Shown here: piece by piece, positions 20,464-30,393 of the stretch
How positions within the stretch are numbered: the first letter of the stretch is position 1
Layout: each line of letters starts with the position of its first letter
Assembly (NCBI RefSeq): GCF_001742185.1
Contig: NZ_CP015750.1
Coordinates: 1,364,001 to 1,428,000, forward strand
Direction of reading: 5' to 3'
DNA length: 64,000 nucleotides
Origin: Pectobacterium wasabiae CFBP 3304
Lineage (GTDB): Bacteria > Pseudomonadota > Gammaproteobacteria > Enterobacterales > Enterobacteriaceae
Made by a program: the position numbers and the translations under genes
The notes under the pieces: model-generated
The model's database searches: none
Seen by the model: only the letters and a program-made list of their open reading frames with translations
What the model was told of the DNA's origin: nothing

Positions 20464-22008
20464 TTAACCCGCGAGAAAGAAGCGGAATGCCGGATTATTG
20501 GTTTCGTCATGGCATTCATATCCCAATGCCTGCAAGTGCTGCTCAAATTCACGATCGCCTGCCTCTAGCTCGAACCCGGCCAGTACGCGGCCAAAATCCG
20601 TGCCGTGGCTGCGGTAATGGAACAGCGAGATATTCCAGTGCGTCCCTAGCGTATGCAGGAACTTCAGTAACGCGCCCGGTGACTCAGGGAATTCAAAGCT
20701 GTACAGCCGTTCCTGTAGTGGTTTGGAAGGCCGTCCACCGACCATATAGCGAACGTGCAGCTTCGCCATTTCATCATCGGACAAATCCACTACTTCATAA
20801 CCATCTGCGGAAAGCTCAGCGATGATCTCCTGCCGTTCTGCATAGCCGCGCGTCAGACGCACACCGACAAAAATGCAGGCGTCTTTGGCATCCGCGTAGC
20901 GATAGTTGAACTCCGTGACGGAGCGACCCCCCAGTAGTTGGCAAAACTTCAGGAAGCTTCCCTGTTTTTCGGGGATCGTCACCGCCAGCAAGGCTTCGCG
21001 TTGCTCACCCAGTTCGCAGCGTTCGGAAACGTAGCGTAATCCGTGGAAGTTGACGTTCGCACCGGACAGAATATGCGCCAGACGCTCCCCCTGAATCTGA
21101 TGCTGCTGGATGTATTTCTTCATCCCTGCTAACGCCAGCGCGCCAGACGGCTCCGCAATCGCACGGACATCTTCGAACAGATCTTTCACTGCCGCACAGA
21201 TGGCATCGCTATCGACGGTAATTACATCATCCAGATATTCCCGACACAGGCGGAACGTTTCATCGCCGATGCGCTTCACCGCCACGCCTTCGGCAAACAG
21301 CCCAACACGCGGCAGATCGACCGGTTGCCCAGCGTCCAGCGCCGCGCGCAGACAGGCGGAATCTTCCGCTTCCACGCCGATCACCTGAATCTGTGGCATC
21401 AGTTGCTTAATCAGCACGGCAACGCCTGCTGCCAAGCCGCCACCACCAACAGGTACAAATACGCGATCCAGATGCGCATCCTGCTGTAGCAACTCCAGCG
21501 CCAGTGTACCTTGTCCGGCAATCACCGCTGGGTGATCAAACGGCGGCAGAAAAGTCATATGCTGCTGCTCTGACAGCTCAATCGCCTTGGCCTTGGCTTC
21601 ATCAAAGTTAGCGCCGTGTAACAGCACTTCCCCGCCAAAACCACGCACCGCATCCACCTTGATGTCGGCCGTCGCCACCGGCATCACAATCAGCGATTTA
21701 ATTCCCAGCTTGCTGGAGGAGAGCGCGACCCCTTGCGCATGGTTACCGGCTGACGCCGTCACCACACCGTGGGATTTTTGTTCATCGCTCAGACCCGCCA
21801 TCATCGCGTAAGCGCCACGCAGCTTAAAACTGTGCACCGCGTGTCTGTCTTCACGTTTTACCAGTATGACATTACCCAGCCGCGAAGAGATCTTATCCAT
21901 CTTCTCCAGCGGTGTGACCTGCGTGATTTCATACACTGGCGACCGCAAGATCGCCCGCAGGTACTCCGCGCCCCCCGGCGCGGCAGGAAGAGGTTGTGAT
22001 ACAGCCAT
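20464..22008 (-). CDS. ilvA: Threonine deaminase (biosynthetic, IlvA)
   Basis: 514 residues, as in E. coli. PLP-binding lysine at about 62 in HSFKLRGA, catalytic fold type II domain to about 320, then two ACT-like regulatory subdomains (LLAVTIPEKQGSFLKFCQ and LYSFEFPESPGALLKF) that sense isoleucine and valine. It converts threonine to 2-oxobutyrate, the committed step of isoleucine synthesis, feedback-inhibited by isoleucine. GGGAGG stands nine bases before the ATG at 22008 and only three before the ATG at 22014, which overlaps the ilvD stop, so 22008 is preferred. It is the last gene of ilvLGMEDA. Confidence 0.97.
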   Translation of the reverse strand: MAVSQPLPAAPGGAEYLRAILRSPVYEITQVTPLEKMDKISSRLGNVILVKREDRHAVHSFKLRGAYAMMAGLSDEQKSHGVVTASAGNHAQGVALSSSKLGIKSLIVMPVATADIKVDAVRGFGGEVLLHGANFDEAKAKAIELSEQQHMTFLPPFDHPAVIAGQGTLALELLQQDAHLDRVFVPVGGGGLAAGVAVLIKQLMPQIQVIGVEAEDSACLRAALDAGQPVDLPRVGLFAEGVAVKRIGDETFRLCREYLDDVITVDSDAICAAVKDLFEDVRAIAEPSGALALAGMKKYIQQHQIQGERLAHILSGANVNFHGLRYVSERCELGEQREALLAVTIPEKQGSFLKFCQLLGGRSVTEFNYRYADAKDACIFVGVRLTRGYAERQEIIAELSADGYEVVDLSDDEMAKLHVRYMVGGRPSKPLQERLYSFEFPESPGALLKFLHTLGTHWNISLFHYRSHGTDFGRVLAGFELEAGDREFEQHLQALGYECHDETNNPAFRFFLAG

Positions 22009-22013
22009 CAGCA

Positions 22014-23864
22014 TTAGCCTCCCAGCTTGCTTTTATCCCGCACAGCGCCTTTATCTGCGCTGGTTGCCAGGCTGGCATACGCACGCAGCGCAAAAGAAAC
22101 CTGACGTTGACGATTATGTGGCGTCCAGGCCTGTTCCCCTCTCGCCTCTTCCGCTTCGCGACGGCTTGCCAATTCATTTTCCGCCACGTCCAGCACAATG
22201 CTGCGGCTGGGGATATCAATGGCAATCATATCGCCGTCCTGTACCAAGCCAATCGTGCCACCATTCGCGGCTTCAGGAGACGCGTGGCCGATGGACAGAC
22301 CAGATGTCCCACCGGAGAAACGGCCGTCAGTGATCAGCGCACAGCTTTTACCCAGCCCCATTGATTTCAAGTAGGTGGTCGGATACAGCATTTCCTGCAT
22401 GCCCGGCCCGCCTTTCGGCCCTTCATAACGGATGACAACCACATCACCCGCCACCACTTTACCGCCCAGAATCGCGTCTACCGCGTCATCCTGGCTTTCA
22501 TAGACTTTTGCTGGGCCGCGGAAAATCAGGCTATCTTTATCAACACCTGCTGTTTTGACGATACAACCATCTAGCGCGATGTTGCCGTATAGCACGGCCA
22601 GCCCGCCGTCCTGACTGTAAGCATATTCACGCGAACGGATGCAGCCTTCCTGACGATCGGTATCCAGTGAATCCCAGCGACAATCCTGAGAAAACGCTTT
22701 GGTCGTGCGAATACCTGCCGGACCAGCGGAATACATACGCTTCACGCTTTCATCTTTCGTCAGCATAACGTCGTAGGCTTCTAGCGTTTCCGGCAGCGTT
22801 TTACCCAAAATATTGCTGACTTCACGGTTCAACAGACCGGCTCTGTCCAGCTCGCCCAGAATACCGATGACCCCACCAGCACGGTGTACGTCTTCCATGT
22901 GGTATTTCTGACCGCTTGGCGCGACCTTGCACAGGTGTGGCACCTTACGTGAGAGGCGGTCGATATCCGACATGGTGAAATCAATTTCACCTTCCTGCGC
23001 TGCGGCCAGCAGGTGCAATACCGTATTGGTGGAACCGCCCATCGCGATATCCAGTATCATGGCGTTTTCAAATGCAGCTTTATTGGCGATATTGCGCGGC
23101 AATACGCTTGCATCATCCTGCTCGTAATAACGTTTCGCCAGACCCACGATACGCGTGCCTGCATTCAGGAACAGATCTTTACGATCGGCATGCGTCGCGA
23201 GTAATGAACCATTAGCCGGCTGAGAAAGCCCCAAGGCTTCGGTCAGGCAGTTCATAGAGTTTGCGGTGAACATCCCCGAACAGGAGCCACAGGTCGGACA
23301 GGCGGAACGCTCAATTTGCTCACTATCGGCATCGCTGACGTTAGGGTTCGCCCCCTGGATCATGGCATCGATGAGATCGAGCTTGATAATTTGGTTAGAG
23401 AGCTTGGTTTTCCCTGCTTCCATCGGGCCGCCGGACACGAAAATCACCGGAATATTCAGACGCAGCGACGCCATTAACATTCCTGGGGTGATTTTGTCGC
23501 AGTTGGAAATACACACCATCGCATCCGCACAGTGGGCATTGACCATGTATTCCACGGAGTCGGCAATCAGTTCACGGGAAGGCAGAGAATAGAGCATACC
23601 GCCGTGTCCCATGGCGATACCGTCGTCAACCGCAATGGTGTTAAATTCTTTCGCAACGCCGCCGGAGGCTTCGATCTGCTCGGCAACCAGTTTCCCCAGA
23701 TCGCGCAAGTGCACATGGCCGGGCACGAATTGGGTGAAGGAGTTGACCACCGCGATAATCGGTTTACCAAAATCGTCGTCGGTCATCCCGGTGGCGCGCC
23801 ACAAGGCTCGGGCACCGGCCATATTACGGCCGTGTGTGGTTGTGGCTGAACGGTACTTAGGCAT
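22014..23864 (-). CDS. ilvD: Dihydroxy-acid dehydratase
   Basis: 616 residues (E. coli 616) starting [20 protein letters not shown]. Iron-sulfur cluster ligands lie in [11 protein letters not shown] (about 118-128) and [19 protein letters not shown] (about 190-208). It dehydrates 2,3-dihydroxy-isovalerate and 2,3-dihydroxy-3-methylvalerate to the oxo acids, the third common step. It is an Fe-S enzyme sensitive to oxygen. It follows ilvE after 74 bp and runs into ilvA with coupled ends. Confidence 0.98.
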   Translation of the reverse strand: MPKYRSATTTHGRNMAGARALWRATGMTDDDFGKPIIAVVNSFTQFVPGHVHLRDLGKLVAEQIEASGGVAKEFNTIAVDDGIAMGHGGMLYSLPSRELIADSVEYMVNAHCADAMVCISNCDKITPGMLMASLRLNIPVIFVSGGPMEAGKTKLSNQIIKLDLIDAMIQGANPNVSDADSEQIERSACPTCGSCSGMFTANSMNCLTEALGLSQPANGSLLATHADRKDLFLNAGTRIVGLAKRYYEQDDASVLPRNIANKAAFENAMILDIAMGGSTNTVLHLLAAAQEGEIDFTMSDIDRLSRKVPHLCKVAPSGQKYHMEDVHRAGGVIGILGELDRAGLLNREVSNILGKTLPETLEAYDVMLTKDESVKRMYSAGPAGIRTTKAFSQDCRWDSLDTDRQEGCIRSREYAYSQDGGLAVLYGNIALDGCIVKTAGVDKDSLIFRGPAKVYESQDDAVDAILGGKVVAGDVVVIRYEGPKGGPGMQEMLYPTTYLKSMGLGKSCALITDGRFSGGTSGLSIGHASPEAANGGTIGLVQDGDMIAIDIPSRSIVLDVAENELASRREAEEARGEQAWTPHNRQRQVSFALRAYASLATSADKGAVRDKSKLGG

Positions 23865-23938
23865 GCTCTGTTACTCCAAAAATTACGAATTTGGCGATGA
23901 CGGAACGTGTCACCGCCTGACTGTCTGTCTTAACTAAT

Positions 23939-24865
23939 TTAATGATTTATCGGATCCAACCAGCCCCATTTATCTTCGGTTTCACCCGTGAAGAGGCCAA
24001 AAAACGCATCCTGTAAGGCTTTGGTGACCGGGCCGCGTTTGCCAATGCCAACCTGAATGCCGTCTACGCTGCGTACCGGCGTAATTTCCGCCGCCGTGCC
24101 GGACATAAACACTTCATCCGCCAGATACAGCGACTCACGGGACAGCACCTGCTCACGCACTTCATACCCGGCGTCCTTCGCCAACTTGATGATGGCGTCG
24201 CGCGTGATGCCCGGCAGCGCTGAAGAGGTAAACGGCGGCGTGAAGATAATGCCGTCTTTCACTTCAAACAGGTTCTCGCCAGCCCCTTCAGAAACATAGC
24301 CGTGAACATCCAGCGCGATCCCTTCCTGATAGCCATGACGACGAGCTTCGCTGCCCACCAGCAGGGAGGACAGATAGTTACCGCCCGCTTTAGCAGCGGT
24401 CGGAATGGTATTCGCCGCGACACGGTTCCAGGACGACACCATCGCATCAATACCGGCTTCCAGCGCTTCCTCACCCAGATACGCGCCCCATGGGAAAGCC
24501 GCGATGATCACATCAGTTTGATAACCGTCTGGCGGGTTAACGCCCATACCCACATCACCAATAAACACCAGTGGACGAATATAGGCGCTGGTCAGGTTAT
24601 TTTTGCGCAGCGTTTCACGACAGGCTTCCATCAACTCATCCACACTTTGCGCAACCGGCATACGGTAAATTTTTGCCGAATCACGCAGGCGCTGCATGTG
24701 CTCACGGTGACGGAAAACCACTGGGCCCTTATGTGAATTGTAGCAACGAACGCCTTCAAAGACGGAGGTGCCATAGTGCAGGGCATGCGACATCACGTGT
24801 ACTTTTGCTTCAGCCCAAGGAACCATCTCGCCATTGAACCAAATGTAGTCCGCTTTTTTTGTCAT
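23939..24865 (-). CDS. ilvE: Branched-chain-amino-acid aminotransferase
   Basis: 308 residues (E. coli 309), fold type IV PLP aminotransferase. PLP lysine at about 159 in PTAAKAGGNYLSS, and the family segment EVFMSGTAAEITPVRSVDG near residue 252. It transfers the amino group from glutamate to the oxo acids of valine, isoleucine and leucine. It sits between ilvM and ilvD in the operon, with 25 bp after ilvM. Confidence 0.98.
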   Translation of the reverse strand: MTKKADYIWFNGEMVPWAEAKVHVMSHALHYGTSVFEGVRCYNSHKGPVVFRHREHMQRLRDSAKIYRMPVAQSVDELMEACRETLRKNNLTSAYIRPLVFIGDVGMGVNPPDGYQTDVIIAAFPWGAYLGEEALEAGIDAMVSSWNRVAANTIPTAAKAGGNYLSSLLVGSEARRHGYQEGIALDVHGYVSEGAGENLFEVKDGIIFTPPFTSSALPGITRDAIIKLAKDAGYEVREQVLSRESLYLADEVFMSGTAAEITPVRSVDGIQVGIGKRGPVTKALQDAFFGLFTGETEDKWGWLDPINH

Positions 24866-24890
24866 TCTTCTTTTTCCTTACTCTTTTGCG

Positions 24891-25151
24891 TTAGGCGCTA
24901 ATCTGCTGTGATGTCGTCATCGGTTGAATGTCAACGCAGGCAATATCCAACAGCTTGCTCAATTGTGTTGACAATAAATCCACCGAACGATGGCTGGCAA
25001 CGGTCAGTTCAATATTAATGTGATCGGTATTAGTAGTTTGCACCATATTCATAGCGCAAACTTTGAAGCCGCGATGACGGGTAACACGTAATACACGCTC
25101 CAGAACCTCGGGACGAAAGCGCGCCTGAATCGAAAGTTGATGGTGTGTCAT
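24891..25151 (-). CDS. ilvM: Acetolactate synthase II small (regulatory) subunit
   Basis: 86 residues, one ACT domain, starting MTHHQLSIQARFRPEVLERV and including VTRHRGFKVCAMNM and INIELTVASHRSVDLL. E. coli IlvM has 87. It stabilises and stimulates the IlvG catalytic subunit. The frame is open upstream, but the ATG at 25151 has a GGAGAC Shine-Dalgarno and matches the family start; the longer version would overlap ilvG. It follows ilvG after 57 bp. Confidence 0.94.
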   Translation of the reverse strand: MTHHQLSIQARFRPEVLERVLRVTRHRGFKVCAMNMVQTTNTDHINIELTVASHRSVDLLSTQLSKLLDIACVDIQPMTTSQQISA

Positions 25152-25208
25152 TCTGTTGTCTCCAGCACTTATTCTGTGTAAGTCAGCCATTAGTGGGTTT
25201 CGTCGAGC

Positions 25209-26855
25209 TTATTTGGTTTTATCGAGCATCGTTTCATTACCCGCACCCGGCGGAACCAGAGGCCAGACGTTTTCGTATTCATCGATCGATACATGCAGTA
25301 AATAGGGCCCTTCGCTGTTAAATAGGGCATCCAGCGCGGCATCAATTTGATCTTTACGGGTGATGCGCTGGCCGGGGATATCAAATGCGCTTGCCAGCGT
25401 CAGGAAATCAGGGTTATCGGAGAGGTCGGTTTCACTATAGCGTTCATCAAAGAATAACTGCTGCCACTGGCGTACCATGCCTAACCGCTGGTTATCCAAC
25501 AGCACGATCTTCAACGGCAGCCGTTTTCGTTTGATGGTACCCAGTTCCTGAACGTTCATCATGAAAGAACCGTCACCGGAAATGCAGATAACCATGTCGT
25601 CTGGGCGTGCTACCTGTGCGCCTACCGCAGCCGGTACGCCAAAGCCCATCGTACCGAGCCCGCTGGAGGTAATGAAATTCTCAGGACGACTGAACGTCAT
25701 ATGCTGCGCAGCCCACATTTGGTGCTGGCCCACATCGGTCGTCACCACGGTATCCGCATCCATCCGTTCGGAGATCGTCTTCAGCAGCGCGGGGGCATAA
25801 ATCGCCTGACCGGGATGATCGTAACGCCACGGGTATTCCGCCTTCATCAGTGTAGCCTGCTGACGCCACGCGCTGATGTTCAGCGGTTGTTGCAGGGCCG
25901 GTAATATCGCCTTCAGATCGCCTTGCAGCGCCACATTGGCATGGCGCAATTTGCTCAGTTCCGCCGGGTCGATGTCCATGTGAATGACGCTAGCATGAGG
26001 GGCGAAGGCGTTCAGCTTGCCAGTCACGCGGTCATCAAAACGCGCTCCGACCGCAATTAACAGATCGCATTCCTGCACAATCAGGTTCGCCGCCTTCGTG
26101 CCATGCATACCAATCATACCGAGATAATAGGGATGATTGGCATCCACAGCACCTAGCCCTTTCAGCGTAGAAACCGAAGGGATATCCGCCACACTCAGGA
26201 ATTCACGCAGTGCAGGAACCGCATTCGCCATACCGACCCCGCCGCCAACGTACAGCACCGGTTTCTGCGCTTTCGCCAGCAGAGCGTGCGCCTGCGCGAT
26301 ATCTTGTTCAGGGAAATCAACATCATTAGCAACGGGCGCAAAGTTCGGCGTGAAATCGCCGACAGCTAACTGAATATCTTTAGGAATATCGACCAGTACA
26401 GGGCCAGGGCGACCGCTGCTAGCAATCTCGAACGCTTCTGCCATCACTTCCGGCAATGATTCGAGAGACTCAACCAGAAAACTATGTTTCGTACAGGCCA
26501 GTGACAGACCCAACACGTCTATCTCCTGAAAAGCATCGGTACCAATCAGCGCCGACCCAACCTGTCCGGTGATCGCTACCACAGGCACAGAATCCAGCAG
26601 CGCATCAGCCAAACCGGTGATCAGGTTGGTAGCACCCGGGCCAGATGTCGCTATACAGACACCCACCTTGCCCGTCGCGCGGGCATAGCCAAGCGCTGCC
26701 ATTGCCGCGCCTTGCTCATGGCGACACAGCAGGTGTTTAACGCCGCCGTCATAAAGTGCATCATAGACTGGCATTATCGCCCCACCCGGATAACCAAAAA
26801 CGGTATCCACTCCCTGTGCTCGCAACGCTTGCACCACCCACTGTGCTCCATTCAT
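25209..26855 (-). CDS. ilvG: Acetolactate synthase II large subunit (intact)
   Basis: 548 residues, full length with no frameshift, in contrast to E. coli K-12 where ilvG is broken. It is a thiamine-diphosphate enzyme: catalytic Glu at about 47 (RHEQGAAM), TPP/Mg motif [11 protein letters not shown] at about 428. It condenses pyruvate with pyruvate or 2-oxobutyrate at the branch to valine and isoleucine. Isozyme II is valine-resistant, so this strain should not be valine-sensitive the way K-12 is (inference). It is the first structural gene after the ilvL attenuator. Confidence 0.98.
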   Translation of the reverse strand: MNGAQWVVQALRAQGVDTVFGYPGGAIMPVYDALYDGGVKHLLCRHEQGAAMAALGYARATGKVGVCIATSGPGATNLITGLADALLDSVPVVAITGQVGSALIGTDAFQEIDVLGLSLACTKHSFLVESLESLPEVMAEAFEIASSGRPGPVLVDIPKDIQLAVGDFTPNFAPVANDVDFPEQDIAQAHALLAKAQKPVLYVGGGVGMANAVPALREFLSVADIPSVSTLKGLGAVDANHPYYLGMIGMHGTKAANLIVQECDLLIAVGARFDDRVTGKLNAFAPHASVIHMDIDPAELSKLRHANVALQGDLKAILPALQQPLNISAWRQQATLMKAEYPWRYDHPGQAIYAPALLKTISERMDADTVVTTDVGQHQMWAAQHMTFSRPENFITSSGLGTMGFGVPAAVGAQVARPDDMVICISGDGSFMMNVQELGTIKRKRLPLKIVLLDNQRLGMVRQWQQLFFDERYSETDLSDNPDFLTLASAFDIPGQRITRKDQIDAALDALFNSEGPYLLHVSIDEYENVWPLVPPGAGNETMLDKTK

Positions 26856-26942
26856 AGTTATTTCCCCGACATCGTATGGGAATAACAGAATTTTATGCTG
26901 ATGTTCATTTTCTGTTCCTTTCTGTTATAGATTACGCCCAAC

Positions 26943-26975
26943 AAAAAACCCCCGACCTTTCGGTGCGGGGGTTTT
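26943..26975 (-). terminator. ilv attenuator terminator
   Basis: AAAACCCCCGCACC-GAAA-GGTCGGGGG followed by T6 on the minus strand. It is a strong GC stem closed by a GAAA tetraloop and lies between the ilvL stop and ilvG. It is the 3:4 terminator that forms when the leader is translated freely. In E. coli, stalling at Ile, Val or Leu codons in ilvL prevents it. Confidence 0.92.
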
Positions 26976-26995
26976 CTTGAATCAGGCCTTGATTT

Positions 26996-27094
26996 CTAAG
27001 CCATTCTTCGTCCAAGTGCAGCCCCGCACGGTGGGATAATAATCACCACCACGCTAATCACGACTAGGCTAATCACTAGGGATAGGGCTTTCAT
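26996..27094 (-). CDS. ilvL: ilv operon leader peptide
   Basis: 32 codons from ATG 27094 to TAG: MKALSLVISLVVISVVVIII then PPCGAALGRRMA. The run of Ile, Val and Leu codons and the length equal E. coli IlvL, and the attenuator hairpin starts 20 bp after the stop. Translation of this peptide senses charged tRNA-Ile, tRNA-Val and tRNA-Leu; stalling lets transcription continue into ilvG. The frame is too short for usual gene calls but the identification is firm. Confidence 0.95.
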   Translation of the reverse strand: MKALSLVISLVVISVVVIIIPPCGAALGRRMA

Positions 27095-27136
27095 AATAGG
27101 TTGTTCATTAATCTTCTGTCGAACGAATGCCTACAG

Positions 27137-27165
27137 AGTTATCACAGTCAGACATGCCATGACAA
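27137..27165 (-). promoter_or_regulatory. Candidate promoter of ilvLGMEDA
   Basis: On the minus strand TTGTCA (27165-27160), 16-17 bp spacer, then GATAAC/ATAACT (27143-27137), about 45 bp before ilvL. An upstream A/T run at 27167-27178 resembles an UP element. The rest of 27166-27452 holds a + strand TATAAT at 27200-27205 with a poor -35 and nothing else I can name. Confidence 0.45.
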
Positions 27166-27452
27166 CAATTTTTTTTCATTGTCACCGGTAAGGATTACCT
27201 ATAATGCGGGAAAAAATACAACGTAATCATAAGGTAGAAGTGTGCGAAATTATTTTCGTCCATTGACGTAAAAATGAGCATCACATGGGGATACGGGGCA
27301 ATGAAAACATGTGTTACCGCTCGTCAGATAATGTTAAGAGAACCGTTCGCCCTAAATAATTGCGGTGCCACACGCACAAATTTTATCCATTACTGAAACA
27401 GCAGATTATTTTATGACACCGCCGCGCAGGTTAGCGACGACAGTCTCTACTT

Positions 27453-27497
27453 TTTCCCCTTTGCAGCACATGATGCATGCCATCATCAAAGGGGAAA
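27453..27497 (+). promoter_or_regulatory. Hairpin covering the comM ribosome-binding site
   Basis: TTTCCCCTTTG (27453-27463) is the perfect 11-bp complement of CAAAGGGGAAA (27487-27497). A second inner pairing is ATGATG/CATCAT around CATGC. The Shine-Dalgarno GGGGAAA of comM is inside the 3' arm, four bases before the ATG at 27502. There is no T run after it, so it is not a standard terminator. It could limit translation initiation. Confidence 0.6.
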
Positions 27498-27501
27498 TAG
27501 C

Positions 27502-29028
27502 ATGTCATTGGCAGTTACCTATACTCGGGCAATGATTGGTGTACAAGCGCCGGACGTTTACATCGAAGTTCACATCAGCAGTGGATTACCCGCATTAACG
27601 CTGGTGGGGTTACCAGAAACCACCGTGAAGGAAGCGCGCGATCGCGTGCGCAGCGCACTCATCAATTGCGGATTTACGTTTCCAGCAAAGCGTATCACGG
27701 TCAATCTTGCTCCCGCAGACCTGCCAAAAGAGGGAGGACGCTACGATTTGCCGATTGCTCTGGCGATTCTAGCGGCATCAGAACAAATCGATGGAGAAAA
27801 GCTAAGCCGCTATGAGTTTCTCGGCGAGCTCGGCCTGTCTGGCACGTTACGTGGCGTCAATGGCGCGATACCGGCCGCATTGGAAGCCATAAGATCAGGC
27901 CGCCAGCTTATCCTGCCGGATGACAATAAACGGGAGATGACGCTGATACCACAAGGCGAGGCGTTGATGGCCGGGCATCTGTTACAGGTATGTGCCTTTC
28001 TCAGTGGAGAAGAGGAGTTGCTCAGTTGTTCCAATACCACGCCCGTTCCACACATAGGAGAAGATACGCTCGACCTGAAGGATATTATCGGTCAGGAGCA
28101 AGCTAAACGTGCGTTGGAAATCGCGGCAGCAGGCGGTCACAATCTGCTACTGCTAGGGCCACCGGGAACAGGGAAGACCATGCTGGCGAGTCGGCTAGGC
28201 AATCTAATGCCTCCATTGAGCGATGAAGAAGCGTTAGAAAGCGCCGCTATCAATAGCCTCGTCAACATTGATGCCACCATGACGCGCTGGCGGGCCAGGC
28301 CCTTCAGAGCGCCTCATCATAGCTCTTCAATGGCTGCACTCGTGGGCGGAGGCTCGCTGCCCAAACCCGGAGAAATCTCACTCGCCCACAACGGCGTGCT
28401 GTTTCTGGATGAATTACCGGAGTTTGAGCGGCGCGTCTTGGACTCACTGCGAGAACCGCTGGAATCTGGTGAAATTATCATTTCCCGCACCCGCGCCAAA
28501 GTGTGCTATCCGGCACGCGTTCAGCTCGTCGCCGCGATGAACCCCAGCCCGTCAGGGCATTATCAAGGTATTCATAACCGATTACCGGCCCAACAGATAC
28601 TGCGCTATCTCAGTAAGCTCTCCGGTCCCTTCTTGGATCGCTTTGACCTTTCGATCGAAGTTCCTTTGCTGCCACCTGGGGTGTTATCTCAACAACATTA
28701 TCAAGGGGAAAGTAGCGCGACAATTCGCGAGCGTGTGCTGATCGCCCGGCAGATACAGTTGAAGCGAGCAAATAAGATCAACGCACGGCTAACTTCACGT
28801 GAAATAGAAAAACACTGCGCGCTAGAGATACCTGACGCGGCTTACCTTGAAGAGGTGATGAACAAACTTGGTTTATCTGTACGAGCCTGGCACAGAATAT
28901 TGAAAGTCGCACGCACGATCGCTGACCTCGGCGATCGGGACAACATTGAGAGAAAGCATCTTGCCGAAGCACTGAGCTACCGTTGTATGGATCGATTACT
29001 CATTCAGCTCCACAAAAGCCTTGAATAG
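27502..29028 (+). CDS. comM: ComM/YifB family AAA+ helicase (Mg-chelatase-like)
   Basis: 508 residues. The N-terminal Lon-protease-like fold domain (LPALTLVGLPETTVKEARDR) is followed by an AAA+ Mg-chelatase domain with Walker A LLGPPGTGKTML at about 213 and FLDELPEF as Walker B at about 303, and a C-terminal lid. In transformable bacteria ComM is a hexameric helicase that drives branch migration during integration of natural-transformation DNA; in E. coli it is called YifB. It is divergent from ilvL, the conserved order. Its ribosome-binding site is inside a hairpin. Confidence 0.94.
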   Translation: MSLAVTYTRAMIGVQAPDVYIEVHISSGLPALTLVGLPETTVKEARDRVRSALINCGFTFPAKRITVNLAPADLPKEGGRYDLPIALAILAASEQIDGEKLSRYEFLGELGLSGTLRGVNGAIPAALEAIRSGRQLILPDDNKREMTLIPQGEALMAGHLLQVCAFLSGEEELLSCSNTTPVPHIGEDTLDLKDIIGQEQAKRALEIAAAGGHNLLLLGPPGTGKTMLASRLGNLMPPLSDEEALESAAINSLVNIDATMTRWRARPFRAPHHSSSMAALVGGGSLPKPGEISLAHNGVLFLDELPEFERRVLDSLREPLESGEIIISRTRAKVCYPARVQLVAAMNPSPSGHYQGIHNRLPAQQILRYLSKLSGPFLDRFDLSIEVPLLPPGVLSQQHYQGESSATIRERVLIARQIQLKRANKINARLTSREIEKHCALEIPDAAYLEEVMNKLGLSVRAWHRILKVARTIADLGDRDNIERKHLAEALSYRCMDRLLIQLHKSLE

Positions 29029-29060
29029 CGGGAATTCGGTAATTACTTACCTCAAAAGGA

Positions 29061-29080
29061 AATGGGGCTAACGCCCCATT
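29061..29080. terminator. Shared terminator of comM and maoP
   Basis: AATGGGGC-TAAC-GCCCCATT, an 8-bp perfect stem between two convergent genes, with T-rich flank on the minus strand (CCTTTTG) and a weaker one on the plus strand. Confidence 0.6.
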
Positions 29081-29085
29081 CTTAA

Positions 29086-29424
29086 TTAATCATCGCTTTC
29101 AGTGTATTCTTCCACCGCGTCCATTTGCGGTTTACCACCGGACAACGTATGGAAGCGTTTAGGACGACGGACACGTTCCAGATATTTGGACCAGATTTTT
29201 TCCAGTTCCGTTTCCGCTTTACGTTCGCCGCGACACATTGCAACAAACGCGGTCTCTTCCTCTGTCACTGGTTCACGTTTGCCCAAATCCAGCTCGTTAA
29301 ACGCGTAACCGTGGCGTTCCAACAGTTGTGCTTCTTTAATAGTAAAGTCGCCATGTCGGGAAAAACCACGCGGGTAGAACTTGTTATCAAAAAAACGATG
29401 AGTGGTAGAGAAGCTTTCTGCCAT
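29086..29424 (-). CDS. maoP: MaoP, Ori macrodomain organisation protein
   Basis: 112 residues, the E. coli YifE/MaoP length, starting [20 protein letters not shown]. It is soluble, charged, with an acidic C-terminus (EEYTESDD). In E. coli MaoP acts with the site maoS next to the gene to organise the Ori macrodomain. The frame is open upstream to 29508, but the ATG at 29424 has TAGGAG nine bases before it and matches the family. It is divergent from hdfR as in E. coli; the 120-bp gap between them would hold maoS, whose sequence I cannot pick out. Confidence 0.93.
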   Translation of the reverse strand: MAESFSTTHRFFDNKFYPRGFSRHGDFTIKEAQLLERHGYAFNELDLGKREPVTEEETAFVAMCRGERKAETELEKIWSKYLERVRRPKRFHTLSGGKPQMDAVEEYTESDD

Positions 29425-29544
29425 CTTACACGCTCCTAATTCTTCTATGGTCGTGTTGTTTATGGCGCGGAGTATTAGATAGGCTTGACATTGTGTAAAA
29501 CAAAACATTTAAATCATCACGACAAATTTTTTTTGGAGATGGGC

Positions 29545-30372
29545 GTGGATACCGAATTACTAAAAACCTTTCTGGAAGTCAGCAGGACAAGACACTTTGG
29601 CCGTGCCGCCGAATCCCTGTATCTGACGCAATCAGCGGTGAGTTTTCGGATTCGCCAACTAGAGACGCAACTTGGTGCCAACCTGTTCACACGTCATCGG
29701 AACAATATACGTCTGACCCCCGCCGGCGAACGGCTTCTACCCTATGCGGAAAGCCTTATCGGCACCTGGCAGATCGCCAAAAAAGAGGTCGCACGCTCGC
29801 AACAGCACAGCCTGCTTTCGGTAGGGGCTACCGCCTCATTATGGGAGGCGTATCTGACACCCTGGTTACAATCGCTGTACCAACAGCGCCCGTTGCTCCA
29901 GCTAGAAGCGAGGATCGCCTTACGCCACTCGCTGGTAAAACAACTCCATGAGCGTCAGTTAGATCTGTTGATTACGACCGAACCACCCAAAATGGAAGAA
30001 TTGGCGAGCCAGCTATTGGGTAATTTTTCCCTTTCGCTGTTCGCAGCAGAAGCGCATCCACCCGGGCAGGAACTACCCTACATAAAACTTGAGTGGGGAG
30101 CAGATTTTCATCAGCAGGAACATCGCCTGTTAGCCAGCGAGCAACTTCCTGTCTTGACAACAACATCGGCCCATTTAACACGTCAGTTGCTTGAAACAAC
30201 CGGCGGTTGCGCGTTTTTACCTAGCCATTGGTTACAAACATACACCAATCTGCGGATAGTCGGCGACAGCCAACCCGTCGTGCGCCCGTTTTATGCCGTT
30301 TGGTTGCAAAATAGCGATCAGCAGACAATGATTCGCCAGTTGCTGAAAACGCCTATTTTGATTAATCCATGA
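29545..30372 (+). CDS. hdfR: LysR-family regulator HdfR
   Basis: 275 residues starting with GTG ([20 protein letters not shown]); E. coli HdfR has 279. Helix-turn-helix [21 protein letters not shown] at about 24-44, effector domain after 90. In E. coli it represses flhDC (flagella) and activates gltBD. GGAGATGGG stands six bases before the GTG. An ATG at 29539 is in frame but has no spacing from the same Shine-Dalgarno, so GTG is chosen. It is convergent with yjfF. Confidence 0.93.
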   Translation: MDTELLKTFLEVSRTRHFGRAAESLYLTQSAVSFRIRQLETQLGANLFTRHRNNIRLTPAGERLLPYAESLIGTWQIAKKEVARSQQHSLLSVGATASLWEAYLTPWLQSLYQQRPLLQLEARIALRHSLVKQLHERQLDLLITTEPPKMEELASQLLGNFSLSLFAAEAHPPGQELPYIKLEWGADFHQQEHRLLASEQLPVLTTTSAHLTRQLLETTGGCAFLPSHWLQTYTNLRIVGDSQPVVRPFYAVWLQNSDQQTMIRQLLKTPILINP

Positions 30373-30393
30373 CCTATCACGGTTCATGGCCCG

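Noticed and set aside
27354..27372. CCCTAAATAATT resembling the left end of an ERIC element
   Set aside because: Only 12 bp match and no right end is present.
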